A stretch of 32,472 nt of DNA. It comes from an uncultured Pyrinomonadaceae bacterium (GTDB lineage: Bacteria > Acidobacteriota > Blastocatellia > Pyrinomonadales > Pyrinomonadaceae). How positions within the stretch are numbered: the first letter of the stretch is position 1; each line of letters opens with the position of its first letter. The translations under genes were made by a program, and so were the position numbers. Where the stretch lies: contig CADCUR010000148.1 in the NCBI GenBank assembly GCA_902805935.1, positions 1-32,472 on the forward strand, given 5' to 3'. The notes beneath the pieces are model-generated. The model ran no database searches. It was not told the origin of the DNA and saw only the letters and a list, made by a program, of their open reading frames with translations. Below are positions 7,964 through 15,335 of this stretch, in pieces.

Positions 7964-8042
7964 GTTTCAAGTTTCAGGTTTCAAGTTTCAAGTTCAAAAC
8001 AAACGTTTTATTCCTGTAACTTGAACTTGAAACCTGAAACTT
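7963..8042. repeat. Heptamer-repeat inverted repeat between transporter and channel genes
   Basis: Starting at the transporter's stop codon, the 7-bp unit AGTTTCA occurs at 7963, 7970, 7977 (as GGTTTCA) and 7984. The segment 7969-7988 is complementary at 19 of 20 positions to 8023-8042 (AACTTGAAACCTGAAACTT and one base before it), with a 34-nt loop. The RNA would fold into a long stem ending 6 nt before the channel's ATG. It could act as a terminator or an attenuator, or be a mobile intergenic repeat. There is no clean U-tract. Confidence 0.75.
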
Positions 8043-8048
8043 CCTTTT

Positions 8049-9524
8049 ATGGAAACTTCCAAACTGCGAAACAAATTCATTTTCTTCATAGTCTTCGCCG
8101 GCATCATTACGCTTTTGCTGATTCTCTTTCACTTTGTCGAAGCTCCAATCAAAGATTACCTGACTGATTTTTTCGGCGCGACCGACCGGCGAATGGGCGA
8201 TACGGCGACGGTGCTTTTTGAACACCTTTTCCGTATTCTGAAAATCGTTTTGTGGATGAGCCTGATCGTCTCGATTGTCCGGTTCGTCAATCATCTGGTT
8301 TTCAGCACCGCGCTTCAACGCTCGAATTCCTACGAAATTTCTTCGCTGCTTAGAAATGTTTTTTCGATAATTATTTACATCGTTTCATTCTTCGTTATTT
8401 TCAATTCGCAGTATCCGAACGTTGACCTCGCCGCCTTGTTCACGACTTCAACGATTTTGGGCGTGATTATCGGTCTCGCTTTGCAAGATACATTGGGCAA
8501 TTTATTTTCCGGTCTGGCGATTCAAGCCGACCAGCCGTTTCAAATCGGCGATGTCATCTCGATTCCGACCAAAGGCGAGGGCGTGGTCGAACAAGTTTCG
8601 TGGCGCGGCGTGCAGATTCGCACATTTCAAAATAGATTGATTGTCATCAGCAACAGCGTTCTCGGCAAGGAAGTCGTCGAGGTCGCCCCGCGCGACAATC
8701 TCAACGCGCGGCTCGTTTTCTTTAACACGCTCTATGCGAATTCGCCCACCCGAACGATTCAAGCTGTCCGCGAAGTCGTCCGCCAAATCGAAAACGTTTC
8801 GCAAAAGATTCGCCCGGCGGTGCGCGTCATAAATTTGGGCGATAGCGGAATCGAATATGAAGTCAAATACTGGCTCGAAGATTATTCGAAATACAACGAA
8901 ACCGACGCGCTGATTCGGCAAAGAATTTGGTATGCGTTTCAGCGCGAGCGAATCGAATTCGCTTACCCGACCCGCACGCTGCACATCGAAACCAAACCGC
9001 AGGAGAATGTTTTCGTCGAGACGAGCAGCGAGATTTACGAACGCCTGAGCAACGTGCCGATTTTCGCGCCGCTCTCGGACGAGGAAACGCGCAAGCTCGC
9101 CGACGGCTCGAATTTGAGAGTTTTCGCGCCCGGCGAAGCAATCGTCCGGCAAGGTCAAAAAGGAGATTCGATGTTCGTCGTTCACCGCGGCGCGGTTGAC
9201 GTGCAAATCAAAGAGGCAGAAGCGACGAAAAATTTACGCAAACTGCGCGAAGGCGATTTTTTCGGCGAGATGGGACTTTTGACGGGCGAGCCGCGCACGG
9301 CGACCGTGCTGACCGACGGCGAAACCGAAATCCTGGAAATCAACAGCCTTTGTCTGAAGCCGATTCTCGAAGAAAATCCCGAACTTGTCGAAAGTCTGAG
9401 TCGGATAGTCGAAGAACGCCGCCAGTCTTTCGACAAACCCGAAGACAAAACTATGCCGACGGAAATCAAAGACAAGGCGAGCATTTTCAATTCGATTAAA
9501 AAATTTTTCGGGTTAGCCGACTGA
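8049..9524 (+). CDS. MscS-family mechanosensitive channel with C-terminal cyclic-nucleotide-binding domain
   Basis: The 491-residue inner-membrane protein has N-terminal hydrophobic segments at about 9-27, 62-82 and 100-121. The MscS pore helix and beta domain follow (GVIIGLALQDTLGNLFSGLA, then DQPFQIGDVISI, then a VEQVSWRGVQIRT segment). The C-terminal half (about 338-455) is a cyclic-nucleotide-binding domain: FAPGEAIVRQGQKGDSMFVV, then the phosphate-binding cassette FGEMGLLTGEPRTATV. Family knowledge suggests an osmotic-tension or ion channel gated or modulated by cAMP or cGMP, as in the bCNG channels. The Arg of the cassette is present, supporting nucleotide binding. There is no Shine-Dalgarno sequence, and the start lies next to the heptamer hairpin. 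The stop is TGA. Confidence 0.93.
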   Translation: METSKLRNKFIFFIVFAGIITLLLILFHFVEAPIKDYLTDFFGATDRRMGDTATVLFEHLFRILKIVLWMSLIVSIVRFVNHLVFSTALQRSNSYEISSLLRNVFSIIIYIVSFFVIFNSQYPNVDLAALFTTSTILGVIIGLALQDTLGNLFSGLAIQADQPFQIGDVISIPTKGEGVVEQVSWRGVQIRTFQNRLIVISNSVLGKEVVEVAPRDNLNARLVFFNTLYANSPTRTIQAVREVVRQIENVSQKIRPAVRVINLGDSGIEYEVKYWLEDYSKYNETDALIRQRIWYAFQRERIEFAYPTRTLHIETKPQENVFVETSSEIYERLSNVPIFAPLSDEETRKLADGSNLRVFAPGEAIVRQGQKGDSMFVVHRGAVDVQIKEAEATKNLRKLREGDFFGEMGLLTGEPRTATVLTDGETEILEINSLCLKPILEENPELVESLSRIVEERRQSFDKPEDKTMPTEIKDKASIFNSIKKFFGLAD

Positions 9525-9550
9525 AATACAAACGCCGCCGAATTTGGTGA

Positions 9551-9685
9551 AATCGCTCATAACGAAGTGCAATCGGTCATAAGAAACACAGATTTGATAC
9601 TTGACGCGGAAATCGGTCATAAGGAAACGCAAATCGCTCATAATCGGCGGAAATCACTCATAAGTGATTAAATCAGCTTGTAAGG
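9551..9685. repeat. Direct-repeat array with 20-bp phasing, consensus AATCGSTCATAA
   Basis: Five close copies of a 12-bp unit start at 9551, 9571, 9611, 9632 and 9652, so the spacing is 20, 40, 21 and 20 bp. A worn copy may fill the gap at 9591 (GATTTGATACTT) and another may follow at 9671 (AATCAGCTTGTAA). The sequences between units are not conserved. The copy at 9652 is part of a perfect palindrome with 7-bp arms (AATCACT, CATA, AGTGATT; 9652-9669). The array lies between two convergent genes, not in front of one. Two-turn phasing suggests protein binding on one DNA face. It is not CRISPR: the units and spacers are far too short. Confidence 0.8.
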
Positions 9686-9700
9686 AGGTTGAATTGCCGC

Positions 9701-9745
9701 AACAAAAAAAGCGTCAGCCGAAAGAACTTCGGCTGACGCTTTTTC
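9701..9745. terminator. Bidirectional intrinsic terminator
   Basis: A perfect 12-bp stem (GCGTCAGCCGAA at 9711-9722 with its complement at 9728-9739) encloses a 5-nt loop. It is flanked by an A-run at 9704-9710 and a T-run at 9740-9744, so it can end transcripts from both the channel gene and the convergent TonB-like gene. Confidence 0.93.
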
Positions 9746-9766
9746 TTGAAAAAATCAAAGTATTCC

Positions 9767-11080
9767 TTAATAAATCGTAAACGTGTAGGCGATGGTTTTG
9801 GCAACCGAATACGGAACGCCGTTTCTTTTCGCCGGTTCAAATTTGATTGAACGCGCCGCCGCAATTGCTTGTTCGGTCAAACCGTAAGGCAAACCGCTCA
9901 CCGGCGCGATGCTGCCGATTGAGCCGTTTGCGTTAAAAGTTACTTTGACCGTCACCGTTCCCTGAACCTGATTCTGCCGCGCCGCGTCCGTATATCTCGG
10001 CTGCGGTTTGGAAATAATTTTAATCGTTTCCGTCACGCCGACCGGAGCCGCTTTCGGCGGCGGCGGCGGTTTCGGAACGCCGCTACCGTCGCCGGTTCCG
10101 CCTCCGTTCCCGTTGCCCCTACCACTGCCGCTGCCCGAACCAGTTCCGCTGCCTTCACCCGTTCCGATTCCGGTGCCGATGCCCGTTCCGGTTCCGCTGC
10201 CGATTCCGCCGCCTCTGCCGGTTCCGTTCGACGGATTCAAGTTGTCAGAACCGGGCAGACCGGGGCGTTCTTCAGTAATTGGTCGTTTGATAGTTCCCTG
10301 CGTTTCCATAATCACCGGAATCGAAGGATTTTTCATTTGCGGGATATTCACAGAAGGCGGCGTGATCGGATTCTCCGACTGCGAAACGAGTCTTCCTCTA
10401 GAAGCCGGCTCTGGTTCTTCTTTGCCACCACCGCCGCCGCCGCCGCCGTCATCATCATCTTTTTTCGGTTGCTGTTCTTCGACTTCCATCGGTGCTTCGT
10501 CAACAATCGGAATAAAAATGCCGCTTTCTTCGCCGATTGAGCCGACGAACAAATCTTTATTAAAAAGCGAGTAAACCGTGCTGCCGAAAGCCATCGTCAA
10601 CACCAGAGCCAGCGAACCGAGCAGAAGCAGATTGCGCTGTTTGCCGTTTTTTTCCTCGACAACCGTAATGTGATAACCGTCGTCTCTTTGAGAGAGTTCC
10701 GGCGCGGAAGTCTTTTGATAATCTTCGGCAACCGTTTGATGACTTCCGTTTGCGCCAGCCGCCGCCGCAAAAGTTTTCGTTTGAACCGGCACAATTTCCG
10801 GCTGCTCCTTCGCAATTGTTTCCGCTTTCGGTTCTTCGGTAAAAGCCACTGGCGTGGTTTCGACAACTGGCGGCGCGGCTTTCGCAAAAACCGGCGGCGG
10901 CGTTTGAACGATTGAATCTTCAAAAACAACTTCTTTTGGCGCCGATTCAGAAACCGGCGTTTCATTCGCCAGTTGATTCAATTCAAACGCGGTTAACCCT
11001 TGCCCGCAGTTCGGACAAAATCCGAATTTTACAGCAAAACTTTCGTCGCACGCGGCGCAATACTTTACTATCTTTCCCAT
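9767..11080 (-). CDS. Zinc-ribbon / TonB C-terminal domain fusion protein
   Basis: The 437-residue protein starts with a cytoplasmic zinc ribbon (Cys8, Cys11, Cys22, Cys25), then a Pro/Glu/Ala-rich linker. A single membrane helix lies at about 151-168 (LLLLGSLALVLTMAFGS). The periplasmic part has an acidic/Gly run (208-219), a long Gly/Ser/Thr linker (286-334), a Pro stretch (337-342) and a TonB C-terminal domain at 352-437 (PRYTDAARQNQVQGTVTVKV through SIKFEPAKRNGVPYSV). TonB proteins transmit proton-motive force to outer-membrane receptors such as the one at 1-2110. A zinc ribbon before the helix is not part of classical TonB and may be a sensor or docking element. ExbB and ExbD are not in the window. 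GAGAGG lies 8 nt before the ATG. Confidence 0.9.
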   Translation of the reverse strand: MGKIVKYCAACDESFAVKFGFCPNCGQGLTAFELNQLANETPVSESAPKEVVFEDSIVQTPPPVFAKAAPPVVETTPVAFTEEPKAETIAKEQPEIVPVQTKTFAAAAGANGSHQTVAEDYQKTSAPELSQRDDGYHITVVEEKNGKQRNLLLLGSLALVLTMAFGSTVYSLFNKDLFVGSIGEESGIFIPIVDEAPMEVEEQQPKKDDDDGGGGGGGGKEEPEPASRGRLVSQSENPITPPSVNIPQMKNPSIPVIMETQGTIKRPITEERPGLPGSDNLNPSNGTGRGGGIGSGTGTGIGTGIGTGEGSGTGSGSGSGRGNGNGGGTGDGSGVPKPPPPPKAAPVGVTETIKIISKPQPRYTDAARQNQVQGTVTVKVTFNANGSIGSIAPVSGLPYGLTEQAIAAARSIKFEPAKRNGVPYSVAKTIAYTFTIY

Positions 11081-11136
11081 CTTTATAACCTCTCAATAAT
11101 CTTCACTCTGTCTGAAGAGCTTAACCAGTTGTTTTA

Positions 11137-11164
11137 ATTATAACGCGATTTTTGCGGATGTTAA
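11137..11164 (-). promoter_or_regulatory. Probable sigma70-type promoter of the zinc-ribbon/TonB gene
   Basis: On the minus strand TTAACA (plus coordinates 11159-11164) and TATAAT (11137-11142) are separated by 16 bp. Transcription would start near 11130, leaving a leader of about 50 nt that contains the GAGAGG ribosome binding site. Confidence 0.6.
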
Positions 11165-11227
11165 GCGTTCGGGAAATTCCCGTTCAACGTTTTCAGAATA
11201 CAACATTTTGATAGATGCGGTAAGCGT

Positions 11228-11256
11228 TTGACGCGATGCCCGCCGCCATCTAAAAT
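11228..11256 (+). promoter_or_regulatory. Probable sigma70-type promoter of the M16/menG/permease operon
   Basis: TTGACG (11228-11233) and TAAAAT (11251-11256) are separated by exactly 17 bp, each matching the consensus at five of six positions. Transcription would start near 11263, about 130 nt before the M16 start codon. The rest of the 313-bp gap between 11081 and 11393 holds nothing else I can identify; its open reading frames look random. Confidence 0.55.
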
Positions 11257-11393
11257 TTTAACTCATAAGCCGCCAAAAACGAACAAAAAATTGCTCGGCG
11301 AGAAACGGTTTCGTTTTCGGCTAACAACGAAAAATAATCGTTCGGCAACTAACGATTCACAATTTACGATTTTCGCTTCCCGGCACATTAACG

Positions 11394-12683
11394 ATGAATA
11401 TCAAAAATCACTTTAAAAAATACGCTCTCTTCGCCCTGTTTTTTTCCGCAACGGCGGCTTTCGCGTTGGCGCAAACGTCGAAATTTCCCACCGCGCCGCG
11501 CCAGGAAAAATTGCTGAACAACTTAAAGCTTTTGATGTGGACTGAACCGGGGGCGGAAAAAGCGACGGTCAAACTGCGCATTCACAGCGGCGCGGCGTTC
11601 GACACTCTGGGCAAAGAAGGCACAATGGCGCTGCTCGGCGACGTTTTGTTTCCGAACGAATCGGTCAGGGAATTTTTCCGCGAGGATTTGGGCGGCAGTC
11701 TCATGGTCGAAAGCAATTACGACTACATTCAAATCAACGCGACGGGCAATGCCGATCAAATTTTGACGATTCTGGAAACAATTTCTGCTGCCGTCACCAA
11801 ACCGCAGATTGACAAAGAAACGACGGCGAAGGCGCGTGCCGCGCGGCTCGAACAAGTCAAAGAACTAGAAAAAAATCCGGCATACGTCGCCGACCTCGCT
11901 GCCGCGAAACGGCTGTTCGGCAATTATCCATACGGCAGAAGCGCCGAAGGCACGACGGAATCTTTGGCGAAAATTGATTTCGCCGATTTGCTGCTTGCTA
12001 AACAAAGATTTTTGACCGCCGACAATGCGACGCTCGCCGTCAGCGGAAACATCAAACCCGACTACGTTTTCAAAGCCGTGCGCCAGCTTTTCGGCGGTTG
12101 GGAAAAATCGGACAAACGAGTTCCGGCGACTTTCGCCCAGCCTGAGGCACCCGACGCGGAGATTCTTTTTGTAGATTCGGCGATTGAAAACGCCGGTGAA
12201 TTTCGCTATGCCTTTCGCAGCCCGGCGCGCAACGACAAGGATTTTTTCGCCGCGCAGATTATGACGAAAATTTTGCAAAACCGGCTTCAGACGAAACAAC
12301 AAAACGGTTTTGCCCGTCAATATAATCGCCTTCTGCCCGGTTGGATATTGGTCGGGTATAAGCAAGACGGAATAAAGCGTGAAGGAGAATCGGTGGCGCT
12401 TCCCGGCGCGGCGATGGGCGATTTTATCGGTGATTTGCTCAAAGCTCCGGTCGAATCCGCCGAGTTTGAAAGGGCGAAAAGCGATTTGCAAAATAGTTAT
12501 AATCAGGCAAATCCGGTTGATTCGTGGCTCGATGCGGACACTTATAAAATTGCTTCGGTCAAAGCCGACCGGGAAAATCTGCAAAACGCAACGCTCGCCG
12601 ATGTGCAAAAAAATGCAGAGCGCTGGCGAAAAGAACCGCTGGCGAAAATTTTAGTTTTGACGAAACAGCCGACTGACAAATAA
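11394..12683 (+). CDS. M16-family peptidase homologue lacking the catalytic motif, exported
   Basis: The 429-residue protein has a clear signal peptide (basic MNIKNHFKKY, hydrophobic core, cleavage around FALA-QT, residues 26-28), so it acts in the periplasm or on a membrane surface. It follows the M16 fold: a first domain with LRIHSGAAFDTLGKEGTMAL and a second domain beginning near ATLAVSGNIKPDYVFKAVRQ. The family's zinc motif HxxEH, expected in that first block, reads ALLGD (79-83), so both histidines and the glutamate are gone. It is probably a non-catalytic partner like the inactive subunits of PqqL/YmxG-type heterodimers; no active M16 gene is in the window. No Shine-Dalgarno sequence is visible. 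It leads a run of closely spaced plus-strand genes. Confidence 0.85.
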   Translation: MNIKNHFKKYALFALFFSATAAFALAQTSKFPTAPRQEKLLNNLKLLMWTEPGAEKATVKLRIHSGAAFDTLGKEGTMALLGDVLFPNESVREFFREDLGGSLMVESNYDYIQINATGNADQILTILETISAAVTKPQIDKETTAKARAARLEQVKELEKNPAYVADLAAAKRLFGNYPYGRSAEGTTESLAKIDFADLLLAKQRFLTADNATLAVSGNIKPDYVFKAVRQLFGGWEKSDKRVPATFAQPEAPDAEILFVDSAIENAGEFRYAFRSPARNDKDFFAAQIMTKILQNRLQTKQQNGFARQYNRLLPGWILVGYKQDGIKREGESVALPGAAMGDFIGDLLKAPVESAEFERAKSDLQNSYNQANPVDSWLDADTYKIASVKADRENLQNATLADVQKNAERWRKEPLAKILVLTKQPTDK

Positions 12684-12702
12684 CAAAAACCCCACAAACG
12701 AT

Positions 12703-13428
12703 ATGCCGACCGAAAGAACCGCCGACGAATTGAAACACGCTCGCGCCGTGCGCGAAATGTTCGCCGGCATTGCGACGAAATACGATTTTCTCAATCATTT
12801 TCTGTCCGTCAACACGGATAAGCGCTGGCGCAGACTCGTCGCCGAAAAACTCAAAGACGTTTTAGAAAATCCCGCCGCGCTCGTTTTGGATGTCGCCTGC
12901 GGCACTGGGGATTTGGCGTTGGAACTGCAAAAAAACGGCAAGGCGAAAGTTTTCGGCACGGATTTTTGCCGCCCGATGCTCGAAATTGCCTTTCGTAAAA
13001 ACGGCAAAAACGATTCGTCAATTCCCTATGTCGAAGCCGACGGAATGAATTTGTCTTTCGCCGATGCTAGTTTCGACGCGCTGACAATCGCTTTCGGTCT
13101 GCGCAATTTCTCCAACTGGGAAAACGGCTTGCGCGAATTTCACCGCGTCTTAAAGCCGGGCGGCAAACTCGTCGTTTTAGAATTTTCCGCGCCCGTCATT
13201 CCCGGTTTTCGCCAAGCGTTTCAATTTTATTTCTCCACTATTCTACCGCGCATCGGCGGCGCGGTCAGCGGCTCGCGCGGCGCATACGAATATCTACCCG
13301 ACTCGGTTTCTAAATTCCCCGACCAAAAAAACCTTGTCCGGATGATGCGCGAAAACGGCTTCAACAATGTAGAATATAAAAACTTGACCGGCGGCATCGC
13401 CGCCATTCATACCGGGACAAAAAATTAA
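12703..13428 (+). CDS. ubiE: Demethylmenaquinone / 2-polyprenyl-benzoquinol methyltransferase (MenG/UbiE)
   Basis: The 241-residue SAM-dependent class I methyltransferase performs the C-methylation of demethylmenaquinone (and, in ubiquinone makers, of the benzoquinol intermediate). Motif I VLDVACGTGD is at 61-70, followed by UbiE/MenG signatures: YDFLNHFLS near the N-terminus, IAFGLRNFSNW at 129-139, LKPGGKLVVLEF at 150-161, and YEYLPDSVSKFP and LTGGIAAIHTGTK in the C-terminal part. Length is typical. Acidobacteriota generally use menaquinone, so MenG is the likelier role, but no other quinone genes are nearby. It starts 19 bp after the M16 gene with no Shine-Dalgarno sequence, suggesting co-transcription. 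Confidence 0.93.
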   Translation: MPTERTADELKHARAVREMFAGIATKYDFLNHFLSVNTDKRWRRLVAEKLKDVLENPAALVLDVACGTGDLALELQKNGKAKVFGTDFCRPMLEIAFRKNGKNDSSIPYVEADGMNLSFADASFDALTIAFGLRNFSNWENGLREFHRVLKPGGKLVVLEFSAPVIPGFRQAFQFYFSTILPRIGGAVSGSRGAYEYLPDSVSKFPDQKNLVRMMRENGFNNVEYKNLTGGIAAIHTGTKN

Positions 13429-13472
13429 ACAGTTTTACGATAAAAATTTTCTTCCCGCAAAATCTTTACTGG

Positions 13473-14447
13473 ATGAAATACAAACTCCTTAATTTTGCGC
13501 GTCAAATCGGCTTGCTGCTGCTCGTCGTCTGGACGGTCGTCTCGTTGGTGACGCTGCTTATCGAATTAGTCCCCGGCTCGCCCGCGACAGCTATTTTGGG
13601 TGATCAGGCAACGATTGAGCAAATCAATAATTTCAATCTGAAACACGGACTCGATAAACCGGCGTTTTTCTTTTCTTACAACGAAGAAGGTCTCAAATGG
13701 CACGGCGCGGCGAATCGTTATATGGATTACTGGACGGGACTCGTGCAAGGCGATTTGGGAACTTCTTTTCGCACTGATCGTCCGGTTTTGGGAATGATTC
13801 TGGAGCGTTACCCGTCAACGATTATGCTCGCGCTCGCTTCGATGATCGTCGCTATCAGCATCGCCGTTCCGCTCGGCGTTCTCGCCGGAACAAACAAAGG
13901 CACGCTGATTGACAATTCATCGTCGCTCATCGCGCTTTTGGGAATCAGTCTGCCGACGTTCGTCATTGGTCCGTTTTTGGTTTACTTGTTCGCCGTTAAA
14001 CTCGGCTGGTTTTCGCCGACGGGCAGCGCAAATCCAGAAGATATTATTCTGCCCGCCGTAACATTGGGCGCGGCGCTTTCGGCGATTTTAACGAGAATGA
14101 TCAGGTCAAGCGTTATCGAAGAACTCGGCGAAGATTACGTTAGAACGGCGCGCGCGAAAGGTCTTTCGGAAAGAAAAGTCATCTACAAGCACGTTTTGAA
14201 AAACGGCTTGATTCCGGTCGTGACGATTCTCGGTTTGCAGCTCGGCGTGCTTCTGGCGGGCGCGATTATCACCGAAAAGATTTTCAACTGGCAGGGTTTG
14301 GGTTTGCTGCTGCTCGACGACGGCATCGGCAAACGCGATTATCGCCTTGTGCAAGGCTGCGTTCTCGTTATTTCAGTAACGTATATTTTAGCGAATTCGC
14401 TGACCGATTTGGTTTATCGTCGGCTCGACCCGCGCATCAGATTATAG
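13473..14447 (+). CDS. Dpp/Opp-type ABC transporter permease, DppB-like
   Basis: The 324-residue inner-membrane permease has the DppB/OppB layout: a membrane helix at about 10-30, a large periplasmic loop (35-100) with ELVPGSPATAILGD and GDLGTSFRTDRPV, then five more helices. The EAA loop that contacts the ATPase is EDYVRTARAKGLSERKVIYK, and the end reads LVYRRLDPRIRL. It pairs with the next gene to form a pore importing peptides or similar solutes (nickel and glutathione systems share this fold). No substrate-binding protein and no DppD/DppF-type ATPases are in the window. The stop TAG shares a base with the GTG start of the next gene. Confidence 0.93.
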   Translation: MKYKLLNFARQIGLLLLVVWTVVSLVTLLIELVPGSPATAILGDQATIEQINNFNLKHGLDKPAFFFSYNEEGLKWHGAANRYMDYWTGLVQGDLGTSFRTDRPVLGMILERYPSTIMLALASMIVAISIAVPLGVLAGTNKGTLIDNSSSLIALLGISLPTFVIGPFLVYLFAVKLGWFSPTGSANPEDIILPAVTLGAALSAILTRMIRSSVIEELGEDYVRTARAKGLSERKVIYKHVLKNGLIPVVTILGLQLGVLLAGAIITEKIFNWQGLGLLLLDDGIGKRDYRLVQGCVLVISVTYILANSLTDLVYRRLDPRIRL

Positions 14448-15262
14448 TGAATCGTTTAACTTACATCGGACTCGCTATCGCCTCCGTTTTTATTTTGACG
14501 GCGTTGTTCGCGCCGCTTATCGCCACGCACGACGTAACGAGTATAGACACGGCAATTCGGTACGCGCCGATTTCCGCCAAACATTGGTTCGGCACAGACT
14601 CGCTTGGGCGCGACGTTTTTTCGCGTCTCGTTTTCGGCGCGCGGATTTCGCTCGAAGTTGGTGTCGTTGTCGTTCTCGTGTCGGCGTTTATCGGAATTAT
14701 TATAGGCGCGGTCGCCGGATTTTACGGCGGCTGGCTCGATAAATTTTTATCGGGTTACCTCTTCAACGTCTTTCTCGCGTTTCCCGGACTGCTTTTGGCG
14801 ATTGCGCTCGTCGCGTTTTTGGGCGCGGGTTTGGGAAAACTCATTTTGGCTTTGTGCATCATCGGTTGGGTCGGCTACGCGCGGGTGATGCGCGGACAGG
14901 TTTTGAAGGTGCGCGAATACGATTTCGTCCAAGCCGCCCGCGCGTTGGGAGCGAGCAACTTTCGCATTTTGTTCACGCATATTCTGCCGAACGCGATTCA
15001 GCCGCTGATTGTTCAGGCGTCTTTGGGAATGGCCGGCGCGGTTTTGTCCGAAGCCTCGCTTTCTTTTTTGGGTTTGGGCATTCCGCCGCCCGCGCCGTCC
15101 TGGGGAACGATGATTGAAGAAGGTCGCGGTTTTGACATTCTCTATAACGCGCCGCACGTTTTGTTTTTTCCAGCACTGGCAATCGCGCTGACGGTTCTCG
15201 CGTTTAATTTTATCGGCGACGGTCTGCGCGAATATCTCGACCCGAAACAAAGAAGCAGATAA
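14447..15262 (+). CDS. Dpp/Opp-type ABC transporter permease, DppC-like
   Basis: The 271-residue inner-membrane permease is the usual partner of the preceding gene. It has an N-terminal helix (5-24), the DppC motif HWFGTDSLGRDVFSRLVFGA, the EAA loop REYDFVQAARALGASNFRIL, and a C-terminal LGLGIPPPAPSWGTMI followed by LREYLDPK, all typical. The start is a GTG overlapping the upstream stop by one base (TAGTG), which indicates translational coupling. At 271 residues it is somewhat shorter than E. coli DppC (300) because the cytoplasmic N-terminal extension is missing. The substrate is unknown. Confidence 0.93.
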   Translation: MNRLTYIGLAIASVFILTALFAPLIATHDVTSIDTAIRYAPISAKHWFGTDSLGRDVFSRLVFGARISLEVGVVVVLVSAFIGIIIGAVAGFYGGWLDKFLSGYLFNVFLAFPGLLLAIALVAFLGAGLGKLILALCIIGWVGYARVMRGQVLKVREYDFVQAARALGASNFRILFTHILPNAIQPLIVQASLGMAGAVLSEASLSFLGLGIPPPAPSWGTMIEEGRGFDILYNAPHVLFFPALAIALTVLAFNFIGDGLREYLDPKQRSR

Positions 15263-15272
15263 TAAATCGTTT

Positions 15273-15300
15273 GGTGTAGTAAAATTCTGCTACACTTTTT
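15273..15300 (+). promoter_or_regulatory. Small hairpin or internal promoter between dppC-like and ABC ATPase genes
   Basis: GTGTAG (15274-15279) and CTACAC (15290-15295) form a 6-bp inverted repeat followed by five Ts, which is terminator-like though weak. The same bases contain TACACT (15291-15296), a good -10 box ending 6 nt before an in-frame GTG at 15303. It may therefore end the permease transcript, start a new one, or both. Confidence 0.4.
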
Positions 15301-15335
15301 CGGTGAAATTTACGCGCCCGAATTATCGCCGATTT

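Noticed and set aside
8502-9206. Minus-strand open frame of 234 codons
   Set aside because: Antisense shadow of the MscS-cNMP gene; no family motifs.
9551-9685. CRISPR array
   Set aside because: 12-bp units with 8-9-bp gaps are far shorter than CRISPR repeats and spacers, and there are no cas genes.
10008-10574. Plus-strand proline-rich frame
   Set aside because: It is the complement of the Gly-rich linker of the TonB-like protein; its repeats mirror that linker.
11228-11416. Small plus-strand frame of 62 codons before the M16 gene
   Set aside because: Basic, low-information translation that overlaps a promoter and the M16 start in another frame; no ribosome binding site.
11865-12608. Minus-strand open frame of 247 codons
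   Set aside because: Antisense to the M16 homologue, with no recognisable domain.
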